Below, piece by piece: positions 8,203 through 15,134 of a stretch of 64,000 nt of DNA. The stretch comes from Acidilobaceae archaeon (GTDB lineage: Archaea; Thermoproteota; Thermoprotei_A; Sulfolobales; Acidilobaceae), in NCBI GenBank assembly GCA_027080775.1, contig JALWPV010000011.1, forward strand, positions 1 to 64,000, written 5' to 3'. The position numbers and the translations under genes were made by a program. A model generated the notes under the pieces. That model was not told where the DNA came from and made no database searches. It saw only the letters and a program-made list of their open reading frames with translations. Each line of letters opens with the position of its first letter. Within the stretch, counting starts at the first letter, position 1.

Positions 8203-8582
8203 TTGCCTGTATATGATACATATGCGTGGATTGAGTATTTTAGAGGTAGTGAGAAGGGTGCTGTCGTGAAGCGGCTTCTGGAGTCGCAGAAAGGGTATAC
8301 TCCATCGATAGTCCTAGCTGAAGTAGCAATGATGATGATATTCTAAAGAGATTACTGTTTATTGTTGGCAAGACGGAAGTAGTAACAATCGATATAGAGA
8401 TATCGCTGAAAGCCTCCGAAATATATCTGGAATTATTAGAGCTATCTAAAAAGCTGAGATTAAGAACACCTAGCCTAGCTGATGCAATAGTATATTCTAT
8501 TGCAATGCTAAAGCAGGACAAGCTCGTCACTGGAGATAAGTTATTCAGAAATATGGAAAATGTTATTTATATTAGAGATTAA
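8203..8582 (+). pseudogene. Frameshifted VapC-like PIN-domain toxin
   Basis: Frame 1 from TTG 8203 gives LPVYDTYAWIEYFRGSEKG and later YTPSIVLAEVA, the PIN N-terminus with its first acidic residue, then stops at TAA 8344-8346. A +1/-1 shift near the GATGATGATGATA run (8329-8343) opens a second frame: LKRLLFIVGKTE, then LRTPSLADAIVYSIA and LVTGDKLF, which is the PIN C-terminus with its conserved aspartates. Together the two halves make a normal-length VapC ribonuclease. The lesion could be genuine decay, a sequencing error in the trinucleotide run, or recoding. Confidence 0.7.
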
Positions 8583-8636
8583 AAATAAATACTACATGTT
8601 CATTATATAAATTAATTGGACTTACGAGAGCCATAC

Positions 8637-8878
8637 ATATCTGATGGTGTTTGATATCGAAATTGATATCCTTGTTGTTATGCATTTTGGATTATATGAG
8701 TATAGCTGATATACACTATTGCATATCTGTGTGTTCTCACCGCGGGGATTTAAACCCCCAGACCTCCGCCATGAGAGAACACACAGATATTAATAATTCC
8801 TCATATGACAGATATGCGTGGAGTCAAAAAAGAATATCAACACAAGGATATCACTGGAGATATCAAACACCATCAGAT
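8637..8878. repeat. 242-bp imperfect inverted repeat centred on a tRNA-Val fragment
   Basis: The left arm (8637-8739) and the reverse complement of the right arm (8773-8878) share identical blocks in the same order: a 22-base block at the outer ends (8637-8658 against 8857-8878), a 12-base TGATATCCTTGT block, and a 16-base ATATCTGTGTGTTCTC block at the inner ends. Between them lies the tRNA-Val fragment at 8741-8773. The right arm is repeated as a diverged direct copy after the third tRNA fragment (9578-9690). No credible gene covers 8583-8950. Confidence 0.8.
8741..8773 (-). repeat. tRNA-Val 3'-half copy 2
   Basis: Begins at CGCGGGGATTT and matches the tRNA T arm and 3' anticodon stem, with TTTAAAT instead of TTCAAAT in the T loop. 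It lacks the GGGCC acceptor end that copies 1 and 3 keep, because an inverted arm joins at 8740. Continuing bases ATGAGAGAACACACA are shared with copy 3 but not with the tRNA. Confidence 0.75.
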
Positions 8879-8904
8879 ATGCATGAGGATTGCTCTATCT
8901 CGGG

Positions 8905-8918
8905 CTAGCTTTAAGAGA
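8905..8918 (+). promoter_or_regulatory. TATA-like box for the DUF433 gene
   Basis: AGCTTTAAGAG lies about 40 bases before the GTG at 8953, leaving a short leader that contains the GGGGAGATG ribosome-binding stretch. Confidence 0.35.
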
Positions 8919-8952
8919 GCTGGGTAGGTCAAATAACTCCTGGGGAGATGGT

Positions 8953-9189
8953 GTGGAGCGGAAGTTTAAATGGATTGAAATAAATCCGAATGTTTGCCAT
9001 GGTAAACCGGTCTTCAAGGGTACAAGAGTCCTGGTGGCTGATGTTCTTGAAATGATTGCGTCTGGTATGAGTATCGAGGAGATTTTAGAGGAGTATCCCC
9101 AGCTAAACAAGGAGATGATTCTTGAGGCAATAGCTCTTGCAGCCGAGCTCCTTAGGAGGGAGAGACGTGTCATACCAATTCCTGCTTGA
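8953..9189 (+). CDS. DUF433 antitoxin
   Basis: 79 residues from GTG 8953, chosen because GGGGAGATG precedes it and because the upstream in-frame residues are unlike the family. IEINPNVCHGKPVFKGTRV then VADVLEMIASGMSIEEILEEY is the DUF433 (PF04255) signature, a small HTH-type antitoxin fold. It overlaps the DUF5615 toxin gene by 23 bases, the standard partner arrangement, so it should neutralise that toxin and repress the pair. Middle cassette of the tRNA-Val island. Confidence 0.85.
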   Translation: MERKFKWIEINPNVCHGKPVFKGTRVLVADVLEMIASGMSIEEILEEYPQLNKEMILEAIALAAELLRRERRVIPIPA

Positions 9190-9511
9190 CGAAAACGTAC
9201 CCAGAACAATTTTTAAGCTACTAAGACAGAAAGGCTTCTACGCTGAATATGTACCTCAAGGTGTTGACGATAGAACAGTTATTGAAATAGCTAGAGAAAA
9301 GAACTTGATATTAATTACAAGAGATAGCGATTTTGCCGACGAGTTGAGGTATCCACCAGACTCTCATCCAGGTATAATTGTGCTCCGCATCCACCCTTCA
9401 CTACCAAGAGTAATGGCTGAGCGCTTAGCATTCGTGCTGGAAAACGTCAAAGAGTTAAGTGGAAGGATTACAATAGTATATAATGATAGAATAGAGATTA
9501 TTGGAAGATAG
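9167..9511 (+). CDS. DUF5615 PIN-like toxin
   Basis: 114 residues from GTG 9167, preceded by GGAGGGAGAGA; a longer in-frame extension lies inside the antitoxin gene and is unlikely. FLLDENVPRTIFKLLRQKG, DDRTVIEIAREKNLILITRD, then SDFADEL carry the acidic residues (DEN, D, TRDSDF) of the DUF5615/Mut7-C-like PIN fold (PF18480), predicted ribonuclease toxins. The gene is intact and coupled to its DUF433 antitoxin, so this cassette is probably functional. Confidence 0.82.
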   Translation: MSYQFLLDENVPRTIFKLLRQKGFYAEYVPQGVDDRTVIEIAREKNLILITRDSDFADELRYPPDSHPGIIVLRIHPSLPRVMAERLAFVLENVKELSGRITIVYNDRIEIIGR

Positions 9512-9537
9512 TAATTTTCTACAATGTTACCGATTAT

Positions 9538-9580
9538 GTGGTGGGCCCGCGGGGATTTAAACCCCCAGACCTCCGCCATG
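9538..9580 (-). repeat. tRNA-Val 3'-half copy 3
   Basis: GTGGTGGGCCCGCGGGGATTT matches the intact tRNA including the encoded CCA, then continues through the T arm (TTTAAAT variant) and anticodon stem. After 9580 it carries the same AGAGAACACACA extension as copy 2. Confidence 0.78.
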
Positions 9581-9690
9581 AGAGAACACACAAGTGTGCA
9601 AGAGTTCACATCCAGAGTATGCATGAAGTCCAAGCTGATAGATGTCATGGATATCCAGGTTGAATATCAACAACCGTGAGATATGCATAG
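9578..9690. repeat. Second copy of the tail repeat beside a tRNA fragment
   Basis: Diverged direct copy of 8771-8886. Shared in order: ATGAGAGAACACACA, a TATGC(A/G)TG(G/A)A block, GGATATC, ATATCAA, and AGATATGCAT near the end. There is no coding frame with family resemblance in it. The following bases 9691-9731 hold nothing I recognise. Confidence 0.65.
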
Positions 9691-9731
9691 CCACAAAATA
9701 GAGTATTCTACTCCAGGAGTTAGAAGGGTTT

Positions 9732-10079
9732 TTACTTTAAATCAAAAATACTCTTTAATTCCTCCTTGACATTAAGTAGAGCCTTTTCAGTGAGTTTGCC
9801 GACAACCTTTATCACTAATTTCTTCTCTACAGTAAAAATACTTGAACAATCTATATAGCTTGGCTCCTTCTTTAAACGGCCAATGGCTAAGTCCGATTGT
9901 GTTATTGGTACTCTATGCAGGCCAGGAGAGCTGGTTATCTTAGCTACCATTATATCGTTGCCCAAGTCTATGGCATTCAATACCAAGACAGACCTTAGTT
10001 TAGAGCCGAGTAAATCTGTGAAGGGGAGTTCTAGGACAACAATATCTCCTTGCTTATATCTCGAAAAGTTCTTCGGCAT
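9732..10079 (-). CDS. MazF/PemK-like toxin
   Basis: About 115 residues. GDIVVLELPFTDLLGSKLR then SVLVLN is the PemK/MazF opening (PF02452), and DIMVAKITS continues the SH3-like barrel. Family members are sequence-specific mRNA endoribonucleases. ATG 10079 is preferred over GTG 10085 because GGAGG sits six bases before the ATG. It overlaps the upstream antitoxin gene by 26 bases. This cassette points to the minus strand, opposite to the other two in the island. Confidence 0.8.
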   Translation of the reverse strand: MPKNFSRYKQGDIVVLELPFTDLLGSKLRSVLVLNAIDLGNDIMVAKITSSPGLHRVPITQSDLAIGRLKKEPSYIDCSSIFTVEKKLVIKVVGKLTEKALLNVKEELKSIFDLK

Positions 10080-10239
10080 CCTCACCCTCCCTTAAAAGCC
10101 TAAGATATGAATAGAGCTTCTCGGCATCGACACCCTCAACCTCTACTATCTTTATTTTGACCTTCTTGCCCTCAAGCTCTGTTAAGGGCTTAAGCGGAAT
10201 AATTACACCGCCCTTTACAATACCCTCTACCTCAGACAT
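10054..10239 (-). CDS. AF2212-like (DUF104) antitoxin
   Basis: 61 residues from ATG 10239. VEGIVKGGVIIPLKPLTELE followed by GKKVKIKIVE is the AF2212-like antitoxin pattern (small beta protein, family PF01954), and the acidic helical tail (REGEDAEELFEI) would wrap the toxin. It is translated just before and overlapping the MazF-like toxin gene. An in-frame start at 10284 exists, but the family begins close to the chosen ATG. Confidence 0.8.
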   Translation of the reverse strand: MSEVEGIVKGGVIIPLKPLTELEGKKVKIKIVEVEGVDAEKLYSYLRLLREGEDAEELFEI

Positions 10240-10274
10240 CTTCGAAGACCCACATATTACTGCTACTACAGTGA

Positions 10275-10291
10275 GGCTAATCAAGTTAGCC
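10275..10291. promoter_or_regulatory. Perfect hairpin/operator before the AF2212-MazF pair
   Basis: GGCTAA-TCAAG-TTAGCC: a perfect 6-base inverted repeat with a 5-base spacer, in the leader 36 bases before the antitoxin start and just downstream of an A/T-rich promoter stretch (10309-10326, minus strand). This fits an operator for toxin-antitoxin autorepression or a leader hairpin. Confidence 0.45.
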
Positions 10292-10343
10292 TACACCATT
10301 CTCCTAATTTTTATAATAATATAAGAGTTAATGCAGAAGTAGG

Positions 10344-10421
10344 TGGTGGGCCCGCGGGGATTTGAACCCCGGACCTCCGCCGTGTGAGGGCGGCGTCCTA
10401 ACCAGGCTAGACGACGGGCCC
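10344..10421 (-). tRNA. tRNA-Val (anticodon CAC)
   Basis: A complete 75-base cloverleaf on the minus strand from 10421 to 10347, with CCA encoded to 10344. Acceptor GGGCCCG pairs with CGGGCCC; the D arm is GTCT/GGAC; the anticodon stem CCGCC/GGCGG encloses loop CTCACAC, giving CAC for codon GUG; the T arm is CGGGG-TTCAAAT-CCCCG. No intron. Its 3' half is duplicated three times in the island downstream, so it is the integration target. Confidence 0.95.
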
Positions 10422-10448
10422 CCATGGCTTCTGCTCCTGCTTGTGGGG

Positions 10449-10456
10449 GTTTAAGT
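10449..10456 (-). promoter_or_regulatory. TATA-like box of tRNA-Val
   Basis: Minus-strand CTTAAAC lies about 30 bases before the tRNA 5' end, showing that the intact copy keeps its promoter. Confidence 0.45.
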
Positions 10457-10530
10457 GGTTTCCTCGGTGCCCCAGGGGCTCCTATCCGTTGCGATCCACT
10501 GCTGCGTATGGGTGGGGGCCTGAGGGTAGA

Positions 10531-10539
10531 CTGTTATTC
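10531..10539 (+). promoter_or_regulatory. TATA-like box for hutU
   Basis: CTGTTATTC centred about 26 bases before the hutU ATG (10561), as expected for a leaderless hut operon. Confidence 0.4.
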
Positions 10540-10560
10540 CGGTAGCACCGCTAGACATGC

Positions 10561-12318
10561 ATGGTGGGCTCTGGGTTGCCCGAGGTTCCTGGGTGGGTTG
10601 CGGAGAGTTATCACGGGCGCCCCATTTGGAGGTTGATCGAGGAGGGCTACTATAGGCCCTGGGAGAGGCTCCGTGTCAGGCACATCGTAGGAGAGGACCT
10701 CCATGTGAGGAGCGGCTCGTGGCAGGTCGAGGGCGTGCTTAGGATGCTTTTCCACGTCCTCGACCCTGAGGTGGCTAAGGACCCCGAGCACCTGATAGTC
10801 TATGGCGGCACGGGTAGGGCCGCCAGGAGCTGGGAGGCGTTCGAGGCCATAGTTGACACCCTAATGGAGATGGATGAAGATGAAACCCTCGTAGTCCAGA
10901 GCGGTAAGCCCGTGGCTGTCTTCAAGACCCACAGGATGGCCCCTAGGGTTGTGATAAGCAACGCCGTCCTCGTGCCCAAGTGGGCTGACTGGGACTACTT
11001 CAGGGAGCTGGAGAGGAAGGGCTTGATAATGTATGGCCAGATGACGGCTGGCTGCTGGGCCTACATCGGGACCCAGGGGATCCTCCAGGGCACCTACGAG
11101 ACCCTAGCGTTTGCTGCCGAGAAGCACTTCCCCGAGGGCACCCTCGAGGGCAGACTGGTCCTCACCGCTGGGCTGGGCGAGATGGGCGGCGCTCAGCCCC
11201 TCGCCGTCACGATGAACGGTGGAGTCGCTATTGTCGTCGAGGTTGACAAGAGGATGATTGAGAGGAGGATACGCCACGGCTACCTCGACACCTGGACGGA
11301 TAGCCTCGACAAGGCCCTAGACATGGCGCTGAAGGCGAAGGAGAGGAGGGAGCCCCTGAGCATAGGCCTCCTAGGCAACGCTGCCGAGGTCTTCCCTGAG
11401 ATACTGAGGAGGGGCATAGTGCCGGACGTCGTCACGGACCAGACGCCGGCCCACGATCCCCTGAGCTACGTGCCGGCGGGCATGAGCCTCGAGGAGGCCG
11501 AGAAGCTTAGGGATGAGAACCCGGAGGAGTACAAGAGGAGGGCCCTCGAGAGCATGAAGGAGCACGTGAGGGCCATGGTGGAGTTCAAGAGGAGGGGCGC
11601 TGTCGTGTTTGAGTACGGAAACAACATAAGGAAGATGGCCTACGAGGCCGGCTATAAGGATGCATTCGAGTTCCCAGGCTTTGTGCAGGCCTACATAAGG
11701 CCCATGTTCGAGGAGGGACGCGGCCCCTTCAGGTACGCGAGCCTCACGGGCAACCCCAAGGACATAGAGAGGCTAGACGACGAGATAATAGCCACGTTCA
11801 AGGACAACAAGAGGCTCGTCCGCTGGATAGAGAAGGCTAGGAAGTACGTCAAATTCCAGGGCCTACCGGCTAGGGTAGTGTGGCTAGGCTACGGTGAGAG
11901 GGCCCGCTTCGGGAAGCTGATGAACAGCCTCATCAGGCTAGGCGAGATCGGCCCCATGTGGATAGGTAGGGACCACCTAGACTCTGGCAGCGTAGCCAGC
12001 CCCTACAGGGAGACGGAGGGGATGAAGGATGGGAGCGACGCCGTCGGCGACTGGCCCGTGCTGAACGCCCTGCTAAACGCCGCCGCCGGCGCCACCTGGG
12101 TGTGCTTCCACCACGGCGGAGGCGTCGGGATAGGCTACAGCCTCCACGCTGGCCTGGGCCTCGTGCTAGATGGGAGCCCCGAGAGCGAGCTGAGGGCCGA
12201 GAGGGTCCTCACCGCGGACCCCGGCCTCGGCGTCGTCAGGCACGCCGACGCTGGCTACGAGAGGGCCCGCCAGGTTGTATGCGAGAAGGGAATCAAGGCC
12301 CCAATGATTAAGTGCTGA
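10561..12318 (+). CDS. hutU: Urocanate hydratase
   Basis: 585 residues, slightly longer than the usual 555. Catalyses step two of histidine degradation, urocanate to imidazolone propionate, with NAD+ as cofactor. Family landmarks are clear: [69 protein letters not shown] and [15 protein letters not shown]. Odd point: the conserved ARICW segment, whose cysteine corresponds to the annotated active-site Cys410 of the Pseudomonas enzyme, reads ARVVW here (Val440). First gene of a hutU-hutG-hutI operon. Confidence 0.95.
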   Translation: MVGSGLPEVPGWVAESYHGRPIWRLIEEGYYRPWERLRVRHIVGEDLHVRSGSWQVEGVLRMLFHVLDPEVAKDPEHLIVYGGTGRAARSWEAFEAIVDTLMEMDEDETLVVQSGKPVAVFKTHRMAPRVVISNAVLVPKWADWDYFRELERKGLIMYGQMTAGCWAYIGTQGILQGTYETLAFAAEKHFPEGTLEGRLVLTAGLGEMGGAQPLAVTMNGGVAIVVEVDKRMIERRIRHGYLDTWTDSLDKALDMALKAKERREPLSIGLLGNAAEVFPEILRRGIVPDVVTDQTPAHDPLSYVPAGMSLEEAEKLRDENPEEYKRRALESMKEHVRAMVEFKRRGAVVFEYGNNIRKMAYEAGYKDAFEFPGFVQAYIRPMFEEGRGPFRYASLTGNPKDIERLDDEIIATFKDNKRLVRWIEKARKYVKFQGLPARVVWLGYGERARFGKLMNSLIRLGEIGPMWIGRDHLDSGSVASPYRETEGMKDGSDAVGDWPVLNALLNAAAGATWVCFHHGGGVGIGYSLHAGLGLVLDGSPESELRAERVLTADPGLGVVRHADAGYERARQVVCEKGIKAPMIKC

Positions 12319-12324
12319 TGAGCC

Positions 12325-13263
12325 ATGAGCCCCCTAGAGGCCCTGCAGCCCCCGGGGGAGCCCCTCCTCAGGGACCCCAGGGACGAGAGGATCCCCTGGG
12401 GCCCCGGGGAGGGGCCCGTGGTGAGCCTCGTGGGCGTCCCCTGGGACTGGAGCGCCGCCGGGGTCCCCGGGGCGAGGCTCGCGCCAGCCAAGATCAGGGG
12501 GTACCTCAGGGCCCTGAGGCCCCACGCGCCTGGCGTCGGCTCGGATTTCCCCTGCAGGATAGTGGATCTAGGCGACGTCAGGGTGGCCCCAGGCGACTAC
12601 GAGGCCACTAGGCCCAGGATAGTGGAGGCGGCCCGCGCAGCATACGAGGCCGGCTCTATAGCGGCGTTCCTCGGGGGCGACCACTCCATCTCAAGGTGGA
12701 CCGTTGAGCCCCTAGCCTCGGGGGGCGAGGCGCTCGCCCTCCTCGTTCTAGACGCACACTACGACATGAGGAGCGTCTCGGAGGGCCTCACGAGCGGCTC
12801 CTGGCTCTGGGACCTCCTAAGGAGCCACCCCAGCACCGTGCGCGTCGCCGTCGTCGGCGTCGCGGACTACTCAAACCCCCCCTACCTCTGGGAGAGGGCC
12901 CGCGAGGCGGGGGCCCTGGTGGTCCCCAGGGCCTCGCTCCTCGACGGCCTAGAACCCGCTCTAGAGGCGATCGACACTATAGCCTCCGAGGCCGGCGTGG
13001 GCTACATCAGCATTGACATGGACCACCTAGACCAGTCGTGCGCCCCCGGCGTCAACTCCCCCACGCCCCTAGGCCTCACGCCCCCCGAGAGCCTGGCGAT
13101 ACTCAGGCACGCGGCCCGCAGGCTCAAGCCCCGGGGGGTGGACGTGGCCGAGGTGACACCCACCGTGGACGTGGGCGACGCCACCAGCAGGCTCGCCGCG
13201 AGGCTGCTAGCCTACACGCTCCACTGGGCCTGCGAGGCCTCCGGGGTGATGCGGGGTGCCTAG
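12325..13263 (+). CDS. hutG: Formimidoylglutamase, ureohydrolase family
   Basis: 312 residues. Manganese-binding motifs are FLGGDHSIS, LDAHYDMR and SIDMDHLDQSCAPGVNSP. As the second gene between hutU and hutI it should hydrolyse N-formimidoylglutamate to glutamate and formamide, step four of histidine degradation. DAHYDMR rather than the DAHPDLY of the agmatinase paralogue at 6525 separates the two. Six bases follow the hutU stop; hutI overlaps its 3' end by eight bases. The organism thus appears to use the direct hydrolase route rather than a formiminotransferase. Confidence 0.85.
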   Translation: MSPLEALQPPGEPLLRDPRDERIPWGPGEGPVVSLVGVPWDWSAAGVPGARLAPAKIRGYLRALRPHAPGVGSDFPCRIVDLGDVRVAPGDYEATRPRIVEAARAAYEAGSIAAFLGGDHSISRWTVEPLASGGEALALLVLDAHYDMRSVSEGLTSGSWLWDLLRSHPSTVRVAVVGVADYSNPPYLWERAREAGALVVPRASLLDGLEPALEAIDTIASEAGVGYISIDMDHLDQSCAPGVNSPTPLGLTPPESLAILRHAARRLKPRGVDVAEVTPTVDVGDATSRLAARLLAYTLHWACEASGVMRGA

Positions 13264-14518
13264 GGCCGACCTAGTAGTCTACAATATAGGCGAGCTCGTG
13301 ACCTTCAAGGGGGGCCCCACGGCGAGGCCTAGGCCCGGGGAGGCCGGGATCCTCAGGGGGGCCGCCGTCGCCATCAGGGGCTCCAGGGTAGTCGAGGTGG
13401 GGCCGAGCAGCCTCCTGAGGAGCAGGTACACCGCCCTCGAGTGGCTCGACGCCGAGGGGAGGCTGGCGACGCCGGGCCTTGTGGACATGCACACCCACCC
13501 ACTCTTCGCTGGCAGCAGGGAGGACGAGTTCGAGGCCAAGCTCTCGGGGGTGAGCTACGGGGAGATACTCGCGAGGGGCGGGGGGATCTACAGGACCATA
13601 AAGGCTACCAGGGCCGCCTCTCGGGAGGAGCTGCTAGGCCTCCTACTCGAGAGGCTCTACAGGATGCTCTGGGGTGGCACGACTATAGTGGAGGCCAAGA
13701 CGGGCTACGCCCTCAAGCCCCGCGTGGAGGTTGAGCACCTGAGGATAATCTCGGAGGCCGCGAGGCTAACACCCCAGCTGGTTGTGCCAACCCTCCTAGC
13801 CCACGTGCCCCCACGCGAGGGCGACAGGGAGGCGTACATCGAGGAGTTCAGGGGCGCCATACGCGCCGCCGCCCGCCAGGGCCTGGCGAGGTACTTCGAC
13901 GTCTTCTGCGACCGGGGAGCCTTCACGCCGGTCGAGTCGAGGATCCTCCTCGAGGAGGCCTGGAGGGCGGGTCTGAGGCTAAGGATGCACGCCGACCAGC
14001 TCGAGTACCTGGGGTGCTCTAGGCTGGCCGCTGAGCTACGCCTGGATAGCGTGGACCACCTCGAGGTCATGCCACCCGAGAACGCCCGGGTGCTAGCGGA
14101 GGCCGGAAGCACGGCGGGGCTCCTGCCGACAAGCATCATGGCCATGATGCAGGCCGAACGCCCCCCCATCAAGGCCATAAGGGAGGCGGGGGTCCCCATA
14201 GCCCTGGGGAGCGACTACAACCCCAACAACATGACCCCACTGGTCCAGACCGCGCTCCAGGTCGCACCCTACATCCTAGGCCTCACACCGCTCGAGGCCC
14301 TAGCGGCTGCCACGGTCAACGCCGCGGCCAGCCTTGGCCTGGCCGGCATAGCAGGCAGGGTGGTCCCGGGCTTCAGGGCGGATCTCGTTGTGTGGGACGC
14401 CGAGAACTATAGGTGGCTCGGGTACGAGTGGGGCTACAATATGGCCCTCCACGTCGTGGCAGCCGGCCGCCCCGCCCTCGTGGATGGGAGGCCCGTCCTC
14501 AGGCCTCCCCAACGCTGA
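13256..14518 (+). CDS. hutI: Imidazolonepropionase
   Basis: 420 residues, normal length. Amidohydrolase of step three of histidine degradation (imidazolone propionate to N-formimidoylglutamate). Metal and substrate motifs: MHTHPLFAGSR, GGGIYRTIKATR, RMHADQ, VDHLE and LGSDYNPN. The GTG start overlaps the hutG stop, so translation is coupled. The last 20 bases overlap the convergent OsmC gene. Confidence 0.93.
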   Translation: MPRADLVVYNIGELVTFKGGPTARPRPGEAGILRGAAVAIRGSRVVEVGPSSLLRSRYTALEWLDAEGRLATPGLVDMHTHPLFAGSREDEFEAKLSGVSYGEILARGGGIYRTIKATRAASREELLGLLLERLYRMLWGGTTIVEAKTGYALKPRVEVEHLRIISEAARLTPQLVVPTLLAHVPPREGDREAYIEEFRGAIRAAARQGLARYFDVFCDRGAFTPVESRILLEEAWRAGLRLRMHADQLEYLGCSRLAAELRLDSVDHLEVMPPENARVLAEAGSTAGLLPTSIMAMMQAERPPIKAIREAGVPIALGSDYNPNNMTPLVQTALQVAPYILGLTPLEALAAATVNAAASLGLAGIAGRVVPGFRADLVVWDAENYRWLGYEWGYNMALHVVAAGRPALVDGRPVLRPPQR

Positions 14519-15029
14519 GCGAGACCTCCCTCACCTGGCGGAGAGCGTTTGCTATCGGGCACCTGGATAGAGCCTCCTCCACAGCCTCCCGGGCCCTCTC
14601 GATGCTCTCGCCCTCGGAGAGCCTGAGCCTCGCAACGACGGAGACATCGTGTATGCCCTTCCTCTCCCGCCTCGGCACCTCGCCCCGCAGCTCTCTCAGG
14701 TCCACCTTAGCCTCAACCTCGACCTCAACCGACTCTATCCTGAGGCCCCGCTCCCGCGAGACCCTTCTCGTGAGAGCGGCCACGCAGGCCGCGAGCGCGG
14801 CTATGGTATACTCTATCGGCGTGGGCACGCCCGTGCCGCCGAGGGGCTTGGGGGGCTCCGCCACTATGACGTGCTCCCCCCTAACCCTAGCGAGTACAGC
14901 CGGGGCGGGCCCCCAGGTCGCGACCGCCCTAGGCCTGGCTATCTGGGGCTCACCCAAGTCAACCCACCACGCCCCCACGGCCTGGAGACGGCTCAATGCG
15001 TTGAGGGGGTTTTTGATTGATTCAAACAA
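14499..15029 (-). CDS. OsmC-like peroxiredoxin-fold protein
   Basis: 176 residues. PTPIEYTIAALAACVAAL carries the first conserved cysteine and EALSRCPIANAL the second; this pair is the redox centre of the OsmC/Ohr family, which reduces organic hydroperoxides or related thiol substrates. The N-terminal 40 residues are uncertain: TTG 15029 is the longest start, and a downstream GTG is possible. Convergent with hutI, overlapping it by 20 bases; no functional link is implied. Confidence 0.75.
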   Translation of the reverse strand: MFESIKNPLNALSRLQAVGAWWVDLGEPQIARPRAVATWGPAPAVLARVRGEHVIVAEPPKPLGGTGVPTPIEYTIAALAACVAALTRRVSRERGLRIESVEVEVEAKVDLRELRGEVPRRERKGIHDVSVVARLRLSEGESIERAREAVEEALSRCPIANALRQVREVSLSVGEA

Positions 15030-15134
15030 TATACGCCCGACTATCAGCTCTTACGAGCCGTAATCACACCCCCTTAACCCCCGGAGGCCCCGGCGGGCGC
15101 CCGTAGGGCCCTAGGGGTGCAGGGCTGATCCGGG

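Larger units (their letters stand above)
7855..10347. mobile_element. A+T-rich toxin-antitoxin island at the 3' end of tRNA-Val
   Basis: An A+T-rich block in a strongly G+C-rich genome, lying downstream of the intact tRNA-Val(CAC) gene. Direct, same-orientation partial copies of the tRNA 3' half occur at 7855-7892, 8741-8773 and 9538-9580; the fourth is in the intact tRNA. The CGCGGGG core recurs at 7860, 8741, 9548 and 10353, giving intervals of 881, 807 and 805 bases. Each interval carries one toxin-antitoxin pair. This is the architecture of successive tRNA-targeted integrations, but no integrase, replication or capsid gene is visible. Called an island of tandem insertions by inference. 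Confidence 0.65.

Noticed and set aside
8651-8908. 85-codon frame through the palindrome and tRNA fragment
   Set aside because: It is produced by reading the tRNA fragment and repeat arms (RGDLNPQTSAM is tRNA sequence) and has no start signal or family match.
7855-10421. CRISPR array as an explanation for the regularly spaced repeats
   Set aside because: Spacing is about 800 bases with genes between, and the repeats are tRNA-derived; no short spacer array or cas gene is seen anywhere in the window.
10424-10636. 70-codon frame between tRNA-Val and hutU
   Set aside because: It overlaps the hutU start and the tRNA-Val promoter and has no conserved features.
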